The notes: a model not told the origin generated them from the letters alone. A stretch of DNA of 29,511 bases from RGIG5057 sp036653755 (GCA_036653755.1 JAVVTJ010000010.1:1-29511), one strand, 5' to 3'; positions 8,724 to 17,321 are shown, counted from the stretch's first letter. Numbers and translations: made by a program.

Positions 8724-9695
8724 TTACAAATCTAGCCCTAAGCAGCATAATAATTTACTTACAGAACCATTATTATATATTACATCATATAATATATCTA
8801 TTGATTTTATATGTACATTTTTTTCTTTCATTAACTCATATATTGAATTTAGTGTATATATTCCCTCAACTGTTGTTATACCCATTATCTCAAAACATTT
8901 ATCAACACTATTACCTTTTCCTAGTATTGTACCAAATTTAAAATTTCTACTTTTTTCATTCATACAAGTAAGTAAAAAATCCCCAATACCCGCATAAGTA
9001 TATATAGTATCACTTTTTCCACCTAATACATTTAAAATTTGTTTCAAATCATTAAGAAGTATAGTAAGCATAGTAGCTCTTGTAGAATCTGTTTGTAAAT
9101 TTATAGCACCCATTATTATTGCAAAAGCATTTTTTGCACTTGCACATACTTGAACACCTATAATATCATTTGATATTTCAACTTTTATATTTTTATTTTC
9201 AAATACTGATTTAACTATATTACATAAATTAATTTCATCACTTGCTGCAATTAAACCAAGTTTTGCTCCAATTGCTACTTCGCCTGCAAAAGAAGGTCCT
9301 GACAATACACAAATATTATTACACTCTACTTCTTCACTAACTACTTCTGACATTAATTTTAAAGTACCTATTTCAATACCTTTTGTAACTATACAAATTA
9401 TCTGATTTTTAGTTATATACTTATTTAAACTCTTACTTGCATCCCTTACAGAATTAGAAGGTACAGCCATTACAATTAATTTTGAATTTAATAAAGCTTC
9501 TTCTAAATTTGTAGTTATAACTATATCTAACGGTATCTTAACATTTGGCAGTAATTTGTTATTTTCATGATTTAAATTCAAATTCTCAGCTTCTTCTTCA
9601 AATTTAGTATACATACTTACTTCATTATTATTTAAATGCAATGTTTTTGCAAGTGCAATACCATATGCACCTGTACCGATTATTGTTATTTTCAT
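8724..9695 (-). CDS. gpsA: NAD(P)H-dependent glycerol-3-phosphate dehydrogenase
   Basis: Makes sn-glycerol-3-phosphate from dihydroxyacetone phosphate for phospholipid synthesis. The 323-residue protein shows the N-terminal dinucleotide site (IIGTGAYGIALA, 4-15), the KGIE segment with the active-site Lys, SGPSFAGEVA, and CASAKNAFAIIMGAI. It is some 10-20 residues shorter than typical homologues. The last codons, LGLDL and the stop, are encoded by the right arm of the 482-bp repeat element; the usual C-terminal tail with its Leu-Met-x-Arg-like segment is missing. The start is ATG with AAGGGG upstream. It follows aspS by 15 nt and should be co-transcribed with it. Confidence 0.93.
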   Translation of the reverse strand: MKITIIGTGAYGIALAKTLHLNNNEVSMYTKFEEEAENLNLNHENNKLLPNVKIPLDIVITTNLEEALLNSKLIVMAVPSNSVRDASKSLNKYITKNQIICIVTKGIEIGTLKLMSEVVSEEVECNNICVLSGPSFAGEVAIGAKLGLIAASDEINLCNIVKSVFENKNIKVEISNDIIGVQVCASAKNAFAIIMGAINLQTDSTRATMLTILLNDLKQILNVLGGKSDTIYTYAGIGDFLLTCMNEKSRNFKFGTILGKGNSVDKCFEIMGITTVEGIYTLNSIYELMKEKNVHIKSIDILYDVIYNNGSVSKLLCCLGLDL

Positions 9696-9710
9696 ATTTT
9701 CCCCTTATTA

Positions 9711-11462
9711 TTATTTATTTTTTATTTGTATATGTACATCTTTAAGTTGTTGCTCAGATACAAAATTTGGAGCTTGCATAAGTAAATCTCTTGCTTTACT
9801 ATTTTTTGGAAATGCAATAACTTCACGTATATTATTTTCTCCAGCAAGAAGCATTACAATTCTATCTACTCCTGGTGCTGCTCCTGCATGTGGTGGAGCG
9901 CCAAATTTAAATGCATTAAATAACGCACCAAATTTATTTTCAACATGCTCTTTACTATATCCAGCTATTTCAAAAGCTTTTACCATTATATCTGTATCAT
10001 GATTTCTAACAGCACCCGATGCTATTTCATATCCATTACATACTAAATCATATTGATGTGCTAAAATATCTAACGGTTTCATATTAGTTAAAGATTTAAT
10101 TCCGCCTTTTGGCATAGAAAATGGATTATGTGCAAATTCAATTTTTCCATTATCATCTAACTCATAAAAAGGGAAATCTACTATAAAGCAAAACTTAAAT
10201 ATATTTTGTTCTATAAGCTCTAATCTTTTTCCAAGTTCAATTCTTAAATTTCCAGCATCTTTACATACTTTTCCATATTCATCTGCTAAAAAGAATATTC
10301 CATAATTTTCTTTAGCACCTGTTATCAGTTTTATTTCATTTAATTTTTCTTCATCAATAAATTTAGTTATACTTCCAGAAATAGTATTATCTTCATTTAT
10401 TTTAATCCATGCAAGTCCTGCAAGTTTTAATTCTTCTTTACTAAATTTAACTATATCATCAAAAAATTTTCTTGTTACTTTTGAAGCATCTATTGCTATA
10501 CATTTTATTGTTTTATTTTTAAAAACATTAAAATCTGTATTTTCAAATACTTTTGTTACATCTGTCAAAACAAGTGGATTTCTTAAATCTGGTTTATCTG
10601 AGCCATATATATCAATAGCATCTCTATATGCAATTTTTACAAAAGGTGGCTCTGTTATATCATAATCACTTAAAGTTTTAAATGTATAACTTGCTACTTC
10701 TTCTAATACTTTTAAAACATCTTCTTCTTCTACAAAAGACATTTCAAAATCTAATTGATAAAATTCTCCTGGAGATCTATCAGCTCTTGGATCTTCATCT
10801 CTAAAACAAGGTGCAATTTGATAATATTTATCAAAACCAGATATCATAAGTAATTGCTTAAATTGTTGTGGTGCTTGTGGAAGTGCATAAAATTCTCCTG
10901 GATGAATTCTAGAAGGTATTAAAAAGTCTCTTGCTCCTTCTGGAGATGATGATGTAAGTATTGGAGTTTGAACTTCTATAAATCCCATACTATCCATTTT
11001 ATCTCTAAGCGTTTTAAGTACACGACTTCTAAATACTATCTTTTTATGTATAACTTCATTTCTTAAATCTAAAAATCTATACTGAAGTCTTAAATCTTCT
11101 TTTACTTCTCTACTTCTTTCTATTTCAAAAGGAAGATCTGATTGAACATTATTAAGAATTTTTATATTATCTGCTAAAACTTCTATTTCACCAGTTATCA
11201 TTTTATCGTTTATATTTTCTAATGGCCTTTTAGCAACTTTTCCAGTTACACAAATTGTTGATTCTATATTAATAGATTTGATTTGTTTTATTATTTCTTC
11301 ATTTTGAGTAGTAATTTGTGTAATGCCATAATGATCTCTTAAATCTAAAAATACAAATCCCCCTAAATCTCTTATAGTTTTAACAAATCCAGATAGTTTA
11401 ACTTCAATGCCTACATCTGATATATTTAATTCATTACACGTATGTGATCTATATTTGTTCAT
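9711..11462 (-). CDS. aspS: Aspartyl-tRNA synthetase
   Basis: Class IIb synthetase of 583 residues with bacterial architecture: N-terminal OB-fold anticodon domain (about 1-110), class II core, the GAD insertion (about 280-410), then the C-terminal part of the core. Motif 2 is seen in CFRDEDPRADRSPGEFYQLD and motif 3 in GAAPGVDRIVMLLAG. Asparaginyl-tRNA synthetase is also encoded nearby, so a discriminating enzyme is plausible, but I cannot prove it. I use the ATG at 11462, with AAGGA 6 nt upstream; a GTG at 11480 lies too close to that site. It sits upstream of gpsA and downstream of the decayed toxin-antitoxin remnant. Confidence 0.95.
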   Translation of the reverse strand: MNKYRSHTCNELNISDVGIEVKLSGFVKTIRDLGGFVFLDLRDHYGITQITTQNEEIIKQIKSINIESTICVTGKVAKRPLENINDKMITGEIEVLADNIKILNNVQSDLPFEIERSREVKEDLRLQYRFLDLRNEVIHKKIVFRSRVLKTLRDKMDSMGFIEVQTPILTSSSPEGARDFLIPSRIHPGEFYALPQAPQQFKQLLMISGFDKYYQIAPCFRDEDPRADRSPGEFYQLDFEMSFVEEEDVLKVLEEVASYTFKTLSDYDITEPPFVKIAYRDAIDIYGSDKPDLRNPLVLTDVTKVFENTDFNVFKNKTIKCIAIDASKVTRKFFDDIVKFSKEELKLAGLAWIKINEDNTISGSITKFIDEEKLNEIKLITGAKENYGIFFLADEYGKVCKDAGNLRIELGKRLELIEQNIFKFCFIVDFPFYELDDNGKIEFAHNPFSMPKGGIKSLTNMKPLDILAHQYDLVCNGYEIASGAVRNHDTDIMVKAFEIAGYSKEHVENKFGALFNAFKFGAPPHAGAAPGVDRIVMLLAGENNIREVIAFPKNSKARDLLMQAPNFVSEQQLKDVHIQIKNK

Positions 11463-11480
11463 TTTATTTCCTTCTTTCAC

Positions 11481-11604
11481 TTATATGTTAAATATTTTAG
11501 ATATTTCTGCTATATATAACTTAAAATCATTAATATTATTTTGCAAAATATCATATATTATTTTCTAAATTTTTTATTTTTTCTGCTATAACTGATTCAC
11601 TCAT
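11481..11604 (-). pseudogene. Possible HEPN toxin remnant
   Basis: A short frame starts at ATG 11604 and reads MSESVIAEKIKNLENNI before a TGA at 11551. Shifting frame there lets it continue as YDILQNNINDFKLYIAEISK to a stop at 11481. MNT antitoxin genes are usually followed at once by a HEPN toxin gene, and this piece begins a few bases after the MNT remnant with a helix-rich N-terminus of the expected kind. The HEPN R-x4-6-H motif is absent, so it is a stub. The identification rests mainly on position. Confidence 0.35.
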
Positions 11605-11608
11605 AATA

Positions 11609-11969
11609 TTACCCTTTATATCTTTCTTTTAATTTTTTTATAAATTGTTTATTTTCGTAATCCTTTTTAAACTTTTCATCTATATATATTCTTTCTATAT
11701 AACATACATAGTTATTAGTATAATCTTCAGATTTTTCATATAAAAGTTTACCAGTATTTAATATTTCTAAATTAAATATTTCGCCTACTTCATTCATACT
11801 TACAACATCAATTTCGATTTTTATATTTTGCTTTTTTAATAATTCATATAATTTTTTTTGAACTTCTATTTCAATACTTATTATATCATATCATCAGTAT
11901 ATTTAATAGCATTGTCTATATCACTATTTGAATTAAATGTATCATCTAAAATAGATTCAAATAAATATA
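11609..11969 (-). pseudogene. Decayed MNT-type nucleotidyltransferase (antitoxin) remnant
   Basis: Two frames together recover a minimal nucleotidyltransferase. The upstream part (about 11969 to 11881) reads LFESILDDTFNSNSDIDNAI, a degraded form of the family's LFGSxxxGxxxxxSDIDIAI: the Gly of the GS pair is now Glu, while D-I-D is retained. It stops at 11881. One frame over, the sequence continues as EIEVQKKLYELLKK and IEIDVVSMNEVGEIFN, then LEILNTGKLLYEKSEDY, which matches the C-terminal half of MntA-like antitoxins. The true start is lost against the end of asnS. The open 62-codon frame (11609-11797) is only the tail of this broken gene. It was probably part of an MNT-HEPN (MntA-HepT) module. 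Confidence 0.6.
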
Positions 11970-11972
11970 CTA

Positions 11973-13349
11973 TTAATATTTCAAATTTCCTACTGTTCTT
12001 GGAAAAGGTATTACATCACGTATATTAGGAATACCTGTTATATACATAATTAATCTTTCAAATCCTAAACCAAATCCAGCATGAGGGCATGTTCCATATC
12101 TACGTGTATCTAAATACCAAGAATAATCTTCTTTTTTAAGTCCCATTTCATCCATTCTATTTTCTAATTTTTCTAGATTTTCTTCTCTTTGACTTCCACC
12201 TATTATTTCTCCAATGCCTGGAACTAATAAATCCATAGCAGCAACTGTTTTATTGTCACTATTTTGTTTCATATAGAATGCTTTTATATCTTTTGGATAA
12301 TCAATTACAAATAATGGTTTTTTATATATAACTTCTGTTAAATATCTTTCATGTTCAGTTTGAAGATCTATTCCCCACTCTACTTTATATTCAAATTTAT
12401 CATTATGTGGTATTAAAAGTTCAACTGCCTTTGTATATGTAACTTTTCCAAACTCAGAATTTACAATGTTATTTAATCTTTCTATTAATCCTTTATCATA
12501 AAATTCATTAAAAAATTTCATTTCTAAAGGACATTTTTTCATTATATTTGTTATAACTGTTTTAAGCATATTTTCAGCCAATTCCATATTACTAGATAAA
12601 TCAGCAAATGCCATCTCTGGCTCTATCATCCAAAATTCTGCAGCATGTCTTGTCGTATTTGAATCTTCTGCTCTAAATGTTGGTCCAAAAGTATATACAT
12701 TTCCAAACGCCATTGCCATACATTCTGCTATAAGCTGACCTGAAACAGTTAAATTTGCTTGTTTACCAAAGAAATCCTTTGAAATGTCTAACTCTCCTGC
12801 TGGAAGATTAGTCACTCTAAACATCTCGCCTGCGCCCTCACAATCACTTTCAGTAATTATTGGAGTATGAATATATGTAAAGTCATTATTAGCAAAAAAG
12901 TTATGTATTTCATTTGCAAGAATACTTCTTACTTTAAATATTGCTAAAAATGTATTTGTTCTACTTCTTAAATGTGCATTTTCTCTTAAAAATTCCATTG
13001 AATGTTTTTTATTTTGTAGTGGATAGTCAGGAGTTGATAAACCAGATATTTCTACCTGATTTGCTTTAATTTCAAAAGGTTGTTTTGCATTAGGTGTTAA
13101 TTTTAAAGTTCCTTTAACAATAACACTCGCACCTATATTTAAAGATATAATTTCTTTAAAATTAGAAATATTATCTTCAATTATAACTTGCACACTTTTA
13201 AAATAACTACCATCATTTAATTCAATAAAAGCTACTGATTTAGAATCTCTTAAATTTCTAATCCATCCACATATCATAACTTCTTTTTCACTATATTCAT
13301 TAATATTATCATATAAGTTTTTATTTAATATTTTTTCTTTAAAATTCAT
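11973..13349 (-). CDS. asnS: Asparaginyl-tRNA synthetase
   Basis: Class IIb synthetase of 458 residues charging tRNA-Asn directly. It has an OB-fold anticodon domain (about 15-110), motif 2 FRAEDSNTTRHAAEFWMIEPE, GGSQREENLEKLENRM, and motif 3 GFGLGFERLIMYITG. It ends with the conserved IPFPRTVGNLKY. The ATG overlaps the hisS stop codon in a TAATG junction, and AGGTGG lies 9 nt upstream, so translation is probably coupled to hisS. Confidence 0.96.
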   Translation of the reverse strand: MNFKEKILNKNLYDNINEYSEKEVMICGWIRNLRDSKSVAFIELNDGSYFKSVQVIIEDNISNFKEIISLNIGASVIVKGTLKLTPNAKQPFEIKANQVEISGLSTPDYPLQNKKHSMEFLRENAHLRSRTNTFLAIFKVRSILANEIHNFFANNDFTYIHTPIITESDCEGAGEMFRVTNLPAGELDISKDFFGKQANLTVSGQLIAECMAMAFGNVYTFGPTFRAEDSNTTRHAAEFWMIEPEMAFADLSSNMELAENMLKTVITNIMKKCPLEMKFFNEFYDKGLIERLNNIVNSEFGKVTYTKAVELLIPHNDKFEYKVEWGIDLQTEHERYLTEVIYKKPLFVIDYPKDIKAFYMKQNSDNKTVAAMDLLVPGIGEIIGGSQREENLEKLENRMDEMGLKKEDYSWYLDTRRYGTCPHAGFGLGFERLIMYITGIPNIRDVIPFPRTVGNLKY

Positions 13350-14611
13350 TATATTTTACCACCTTTTAAAAAATTATCTATAACATCTGTATCTAATTTT
13401 AATTCGCATTGCTCAGAAGTTTTCATGCTTTTTAATTGACATGTATTATTTTCAATTTCATCATCACCTATAATACAAATATTTTTAGCATTAATTTTAT
13501 TTGCATATTTCATTTGTGCTTTAAAACTTTTATTACATATATCTATATCTACAATATATCCTCTATCTCTTAAAGTATTAACTATATTAAATATTTTTAC
13601 GTAATTATTTGAATCAAATAATGTAAAATATATATCTATATTTTTTTCTTCTTTATATAAATTATATTCTTTTAAAAGAAGTATAATTCTATTCATTCCT
13701 AAAGCATAACCAACTGCTGGAGTATGTATACCATCTAAAAGTTCAACTAAAGTATCATATCTACCTCCACCACCTACTGCTATATTTAAATCTTTTGATT
13801 CAAATTCAAATACTGTTTTATTATAATAATCTAAACCTCTAACAATAGTTTTATCAACTTCAAATTCAACATTAATATCTCGTAACGCTTTTTTTAAACT
13901 TTCAAAATCTTTTTTGCAATCATCACATAAATAATCTGTAATCATAGGTATATTTTCTTTATATTTTTTACATTTTTCTTGTTTACAATCTATAATTCTC
14001 ATAGGATTTTTTATATATCTTCTTTGACAATCTTCGCACATATTCTCAATATCATTTTTTAAATAACCTCTTAAAACTTCAATATATTTTGCTCTACATT
14101 CTTTACAACCAATAGAATTAATTTTTAAAGTCAACTTATCCCATAAATTTAATTTTTTAAATAATTCTACTCCTGTACAAATAACTTCCATATCAGCTAA
14201 ATATGAATCACTTCCTAATACTTCAATACCATATTGAGTAAATTCTCTATATCTACCTTTTTGCATTTTTTCATATCTATACATATTTCCGATATACCAT
14301 AATTTTATAGGAGATGGCATACTAGAAAATCCATTTTCAATATATGCTCTTACAACACCTGCTGTAAGTTCTGGCCTTAAAGTAATACTTCGACCACCTT
14401 TATCTAAAAATGTATACATTTCTTTACTAACTACATCTGTATCATTTCCAACACTTCTACAAAATAATGAAGTATCTTCAAATACTGGTGTTCTTATTTG
14501 ACACATATTACGTTTATTACATATTTCACTAATATTTTTTTCTAAATATTCCCATATTTTAATTTCATCAAAAAATATATCATTTGTACCTTTTGATCTT
14601 GCTATACTCAT
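13349..14611 (-). CDS. hisS: Histidyl-tRNA synthetase
   Basis: Class II synthetase of 420 residues. Visible landmarks are motif 2 (RYEKMQKGRYREFTQYGIEV), the His-specific peptide VRGLDYYNKTVFEF, and AVGGGGRYDTLVELL. A Cys-rich insertion (CKEC, CEDCQRRY, DCKQEKC, CDDC) lies about 175-240, in the region where Firmicutes HisRS proteins often have it. The C-terminal anticodon-binding domain starts near residue 325. I use the ATG at 14611, with AGGTGG 5 nt upstream; a GTG at 14620 is part of that ribosome site. It is first in the hisS-asnS pair, with a good promoter just upstream. I see no T-box leader. Confidence 0.95.
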   Translation of the reverse strand: MSIARSKGTNDIFFDEIKIWEYLEKNISEICNKRNMCQIRTPVFEDTSLFCRSVGNDTDVVSKEMYTFLDKGGRSITLRPELTAGVVRAYIENGFSSMPSPIKLWYIGNMYRYEKMQKGRYREFTQYGIEVLGSDSYLADMEVICTGVELFKKLNLWDKLTLKINSIGCKECRAKYIEVLRGYLKNDIENMCEDCQRRYIKNPMRIIDCKQEKCKKYKENIPMITDYLCDDCKKDFESLKKALRDINVEFEVDKTIVRGLDYYNKTVFEFESKDLNIAVGGGGRYDTLVELLDGIHTPAVGYALGMNRIILLLKEYNLYKEEKNIDIYFTLFDSNNYVKIFNIVNTLRDRGYIVDIDICNKSFKAQMKYANKINAKNICIIGDDEIENNTCQLKSMKTSEQCELKLDTDVIDNFLKGGKI

Positions 14612-14629
14612 TAAAACCACCTATTAATA

Positions 14630-14658
14630 ATTATACCATATATTGTCTATATATGCAA
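14630..14658 (-). promoter_or_regulatory. Sigma-A promoter of hisS-asnS
   Basis: Minus strand: TTGCAT (14653-14658), 17-bp spacer, TATAAT (14630-14635), about 20 bp before the hisS start. The leader is too short for a T-box. Confidence 0.78.
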
Positions 14659-14707
14659 TAACAGTCATTAGAAATTTTATTAAATTATATTTTTTAAAAC
14701 AAAAAGA

Positions 14708-14745
14708 TAAACTTAAATAATATTTCACAATAATATTTAAGTTTA
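14708..14745 (-). terminator. Likely intrinsic terminator of spoIVA
   Basis: An 11-bp stem (TAAACTTAAAT 14708-14718 / ATTTAAGTTTA 14735-14745), extendable past one mismatch. On the minus strand it is followed by a T-rich tract (ATCTTTTTGTTTT). The stem is A/T-only, so it is weaker than the others. Confidence 0.6.
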
Positions 14746-14764
14746 TTTAAATTATAATTATTAA

Positions 14765-16246
14765 TTATAATATTATACAGATTAAACCGCCACTTCCTTC
14801 ATTTATTATCCTTTGAAGTGTTTCTTGTAATTTCATTTGTGCCTCATCTGGCATTCTATATAATTTATTTTGTAAGCCTTCATTTACAAGTTCATGAACA
14901 GATTTTCCAAATATATTTGACTCCCATATTTTTTTAGGATCATTTTCAAATTCACTAAGTAAATATTTTACTAATTCCTCTGATTGCTTTTCGCTACCTA
15001 CAATTGGTGATACTTCGGTTTCTACATCGCAACGTATCATATGAATTGAAGGAGCACTAGCTTTTAATTTAATTCCAAATTTATTTCCTTGTTTTACAAT
15101 TTCAGGTTCTTCAAGTTTTAATTCATCTATTTGTGGAGTTACTATTCCATAACCTTTAATTCTTACTTCATCTAAAGCAAGTGCTATTTTATCATATTCA
15201 TATTTAGTAGCAGCATATTCTCTCATTAATTTATATATATCACCATCAGATATTACATCAGTATTAGACACTTCACTTAAAACTCTATAAAACATTGATG
15301 GCTTAATATCTACATTTATTTTAACACTTCCATCTTCCATTTTAGCACTATCTACTGTTATTTTATCTATCATTTCATTTTCACCAGATATTCTTGAAAC
15401 AATATCATTTATTTCTCTTATAGAATGATCTTTATCAAATGTATTTTTAACTATTCCTATCATATCTTGTTTAAGCCAATGATTAAAATCTAATATATTA
15501 AACCAATTAGGTAATCTAAAACCTATTTCTGTTATAGGGAATTCATTTAATACTTTTTCAAAAACTTCTGTTACATCTTTTTCTTCTAAATTAAGTACAT
15601 CAGTAGCAATTACAGGAGCATCATATTTTTCTTCTAAATCTCTTGATAATTTAAGTGTTTCTTCAGCTTTTGGATGAGTTGAATTAAGCATAATCACAAA
15701 TGGTTTATGTATTTCTTTTAATTCTTTTATAACTCTTTCTTCAGCTCCAATATATGAATCTCTATCTATATCAGTTATAGTTCCATCAGTAGTTACAACT
15801 AAACCAATAGTAGAATGATCTGAAATAACTTTTTTTGTACCCATTTCAGCAGCTTTTGCAAATGGCATTTCATCAGCAGACCATGGTGTTTTTACCATAC
15901 GAGGTAAATCTCCTTCCATATATCCTAAACTATCTTCTACTAAATATCCAACACAATCAACTAATCTAGTTTTAAGTTTCACATTATTGTCTAGTTTTAT
16001 TTCAACAGATTCATTAGGAACAAATTTAGGTTCTGTTGTCATAATAGTTTTACCAGCAGCACTTTGTGGCAGTTCATCTTTTGCTCTACTTTGTTTATAC
16101 TCATTTTCAATATTAGGAATAACAAACATTTCCATAAAATTCTTAATAAACGTAGACTTACCTGTTCTTACAGGACCTACAACACCTAAATATATATCCC
16201 CACCTGTTCTTGACTGAATATCTTTATATATGTCATTTCTCTCCAT
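14765..16246 (-). CDS. spoIVA: Stage IV sporulation protein A
   Basis: Spore-coat morphogenetic ATPase that polymerises around the forespore and forms the coat basement layer. At 493 residues it is full length. The N-terminal TRAFAC-like ATPase domain shows Walker A GPVRTGKST (about 24-32), the conserved block DELPQSAAGKTIMTTEPKF, and VDCVGYLVEDSLGY. The C-terminus ends GGLICIIL, the hydrophobic tail needed for forespore membrane localisation. The ATG is preceded by GGAGG. Expression should depend on sigma-E, but I could not find a convincing sigma-E promoter. It marks the organism as an endospore former. Confidence 0.97.
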   Translation of the reverse strand: MERNDIYKDIQSRTGGDIYLGVVGPVRTGKSTFIKNFMEMFVIPNIENEYKQSRAKDELPQSAAGKTIMTTEPKFVPNESVEIKLDNNVKLKTRLVDCVGYLVEDSLGYMEGDLPRMVKTPWSADEMPFAKAAEMGTKKVISDHSTIGLVVTTDGTITDIDRDSYIGAEERVIKELKEIHKPFVIMLNSTHPKAEETLKLSRDLEEKYDAPVIATDVLNLEEKDVTEVFEKVLNEFPITEIGFRLPNWFNILDFNHWLKQDMIGIVKNTFDKDHSIREINDIVSRISGENEMIDKITVDSAKMEDGSVKINVDIKPSMFYRVLSEVSNTDVISDGDIYKLMREYAATKYEYDKIALALDEVRIKGYGIVTPQIDELKLEEPEIVKQGNKFGIKLKASAPSIHMIRCDVETEVSPIVGSEKQSEELVKYLLSEFENDPKKIWESNIFGKSVHELVNEGLQNKLYRMPDEAQMKLQETLQRIINEGSGGLICIIL

Positions 16247-16260
16247 TTTTTATACCTCCA

Positions 16261-16301
16261 TAAAATACTTTATTACAATATATTATATTAAAGTACTTTT
16301 A
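16261..16301. repeat. Imperfect inverted repeat before spoIVA
   Basis: TAAAATACTTTA (16261-16272) and TAAAGTACTTTTA (16289-16301) can form a stem between the Fic gene stop and the spoIVA ribosome site (GGAGG just next to it). It could be a weak terminator or a leader hairpin; there is no T-tract. Confidence 0.35.
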
Positions 16302-16327
16302 TGATAAATATTTTTAAATTGTTATAA

Positions 16328-17218
16328 TTAATTACTATTATCCAATAAATTCATTAATAAATCTATTATACTTTCTTTTTCTCTTGGATTAGACTGAGCT
16401 ATAAATAGCGTAACAATAATAAGTGTTTCTGGTGATATAACATTAGCATTATTTTTTCTAAATAAATTATAAAAGTTAAGAAAATATATAAAAAGTATTG
16501 CTCCTATTCTTTTATTACCATCAATAAATACATGATTTTTAACAATAAGATATAAAAAGTTACAAGTTTTTTCTTCTATTGTAGGATATACATCTTTACC
16601 TTTAAAAGATTGATATATATTATTTATTATAGAATCTAAACCCATATCTCTTTCAATACCAAATATTTTTGAACTTTCTTGTAATTGCATATTTAAAATT
16701 ATTTCTTTGCACATACTATATTCAATTTTCCTAATAGATTTATTTCCCATAGGTTTTTTTAACTTATTACTATCATATTTTTCTAACATATTTAAAGCAT
16801 TAGTATAAGATTTAGTTATTTTAAAAATATCAGTAAATTCATCATCTTCAATAATTTTATTTATATTATTTGATATATCATTATTTTCTTTTACTATATT
16901 TTTTAAGTAATCTATTTTTTTGCTATTTACAACATATCCTTTTGTTATATACTCTTTTATTACATTTTCATAATTATTTCTAAACTTTTCACATTCTTCA
17001 TTTTTAACCATGAAACCTACTTTGATTATAACATCTAAATTATATAACTTAACTTTTTTAAAATTATTATAACCTACATTATTTTTTAAATATTTAGCTA
17101 TAATATATTCATCTTCATTGTATAATTTAGCTATTTGTTTTTTACTTAATAAAACTTCATCTTCAGATATATTATTTAATTTTAAAACACCATTTTCTAA
17201 TTGTATATAATTATCCAT
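16328..17218 (-). CDS. RhuM-like/Fic (Doc-type) fusion protein
   Basis: Two-part protein of 296 residues. The N-terminal 110 residues resemble the RhuM/virulence-protein module (LLSKKQIAKLYNEDEYIIAK, KLYNLDVIIKVGFMVKN, VIKEYITKGYVV), a putative DNA-binding-like region. The C-terminal half is a Fic/Doc domain with the active-site motif HVFIDGNKR at about 228-236. This is the Doc-type form (HxFxDGNKR), not the AMP-transferring form with a second Gly and Arg; Doc itself phosphorylates EF-Tu. The target here is unknown. It has its own strong promoter and a GGAGG ribosome site, and no antitoxin gene lies beside it. Similar single-gene RhuM-Fic proteins are common in accessory regions. Confidence 0.87.
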   Translation of the reverse strand: MDNYIQLENGVLKLNNISEDEVLLSKKQIAKLYNEDEYIIAKYLKNNVGYNNFKKVKLYNLDVIIKVGFMVKNEECEKFRNNYENVIKEYITKGYVVNSKKIDYLKNIVKENNDISNNINKIIEDDEFTDIFKITKSYTNALNMLEKYDSNKLKKPMGNKSIRKIEYSMCKEIILNMQLQESSKIFGIERDMGLDSIINNIYQSFKGKDVYPTIEEKTCNFLYLIVKNHVFIDGNKRIGAILFIYFLNFYNLFRKNNANVISPETLIIVTLFIAQSNPREKESIIDLLMNLLDNSN

Positions 17219-17264
17219 ATTTTATTTCCTCCTTTTGAAAATAAATTTACATTTATATACAATT

Positions 17265-17292
17265 ATTATAACATTCTTTGAGAGTTTGTCAA
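17265..17292 (-). promoter_or_regulatory. Sigma-A promoter of the RhuM-Fic gene
   Basis: Minus strand: TTGACA (17287-17292), 16-bp spacer, TATAAT (17265-17270). Both hexamers are perfect, which is notable for a putative toxin-like gene with no visible repressor. Confidence 0.82.
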
Positions 17293-17321
17293 CACACTAT
17301 AAGCGTTTATATTAAATAACA

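Larger units (their letters stand above)
8260..8741. mobile_element. 482-bp inverted-repeat (MITE-like) element
   Basis: Bounded by the arm TTAGGGCTAGCTTTGTAAAA at 8260-8279 and its inverse at 8722-8741, with one mismatch over 20 bp. It lies between trmR and gpsA. It encodes no convincing protein; the only longer frame (minus strand, to 8474) has no family resemblance. It does hold a consensus promoter and several stable stem-loops (see 8347 and 8382). A partial internal copy of the arm, CACAAATCTAGCCCA, lies at 8472-8486. The right arm overlaps the gpsA stop codon. No transposase is encoded, so it must be mobilised in trans if at all. Confidence 0.72.

Noticed and set aside
8382..8741. tmRNA, group I intron or riboswitch identity for the structured segment
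   Set aside because: No tRNA-like T-arm or tag frame, no recognisable intron core, and no downstream plus-strand gene for a riboswitch to control.
8669..8941. 90-codon plus-strand frame
   Set aside because: It overlaps gpsA on the opposite strand, is a run of hydrophobic residues typical of antisense AT-rich frames, and has no ribosome site.
11609..11797. 62-codon frame as a stand-alone small gene
   Set aside because: It is the C-terminal half of a frameshifted MNT nucleotidyltransferase; the upstream half is recognisable in another frame.
14612..14764. T-box leader before hisS
   Set aside because: The promoter is about 20 bp from the start, leaving no room, and no T-box core sequence is present.
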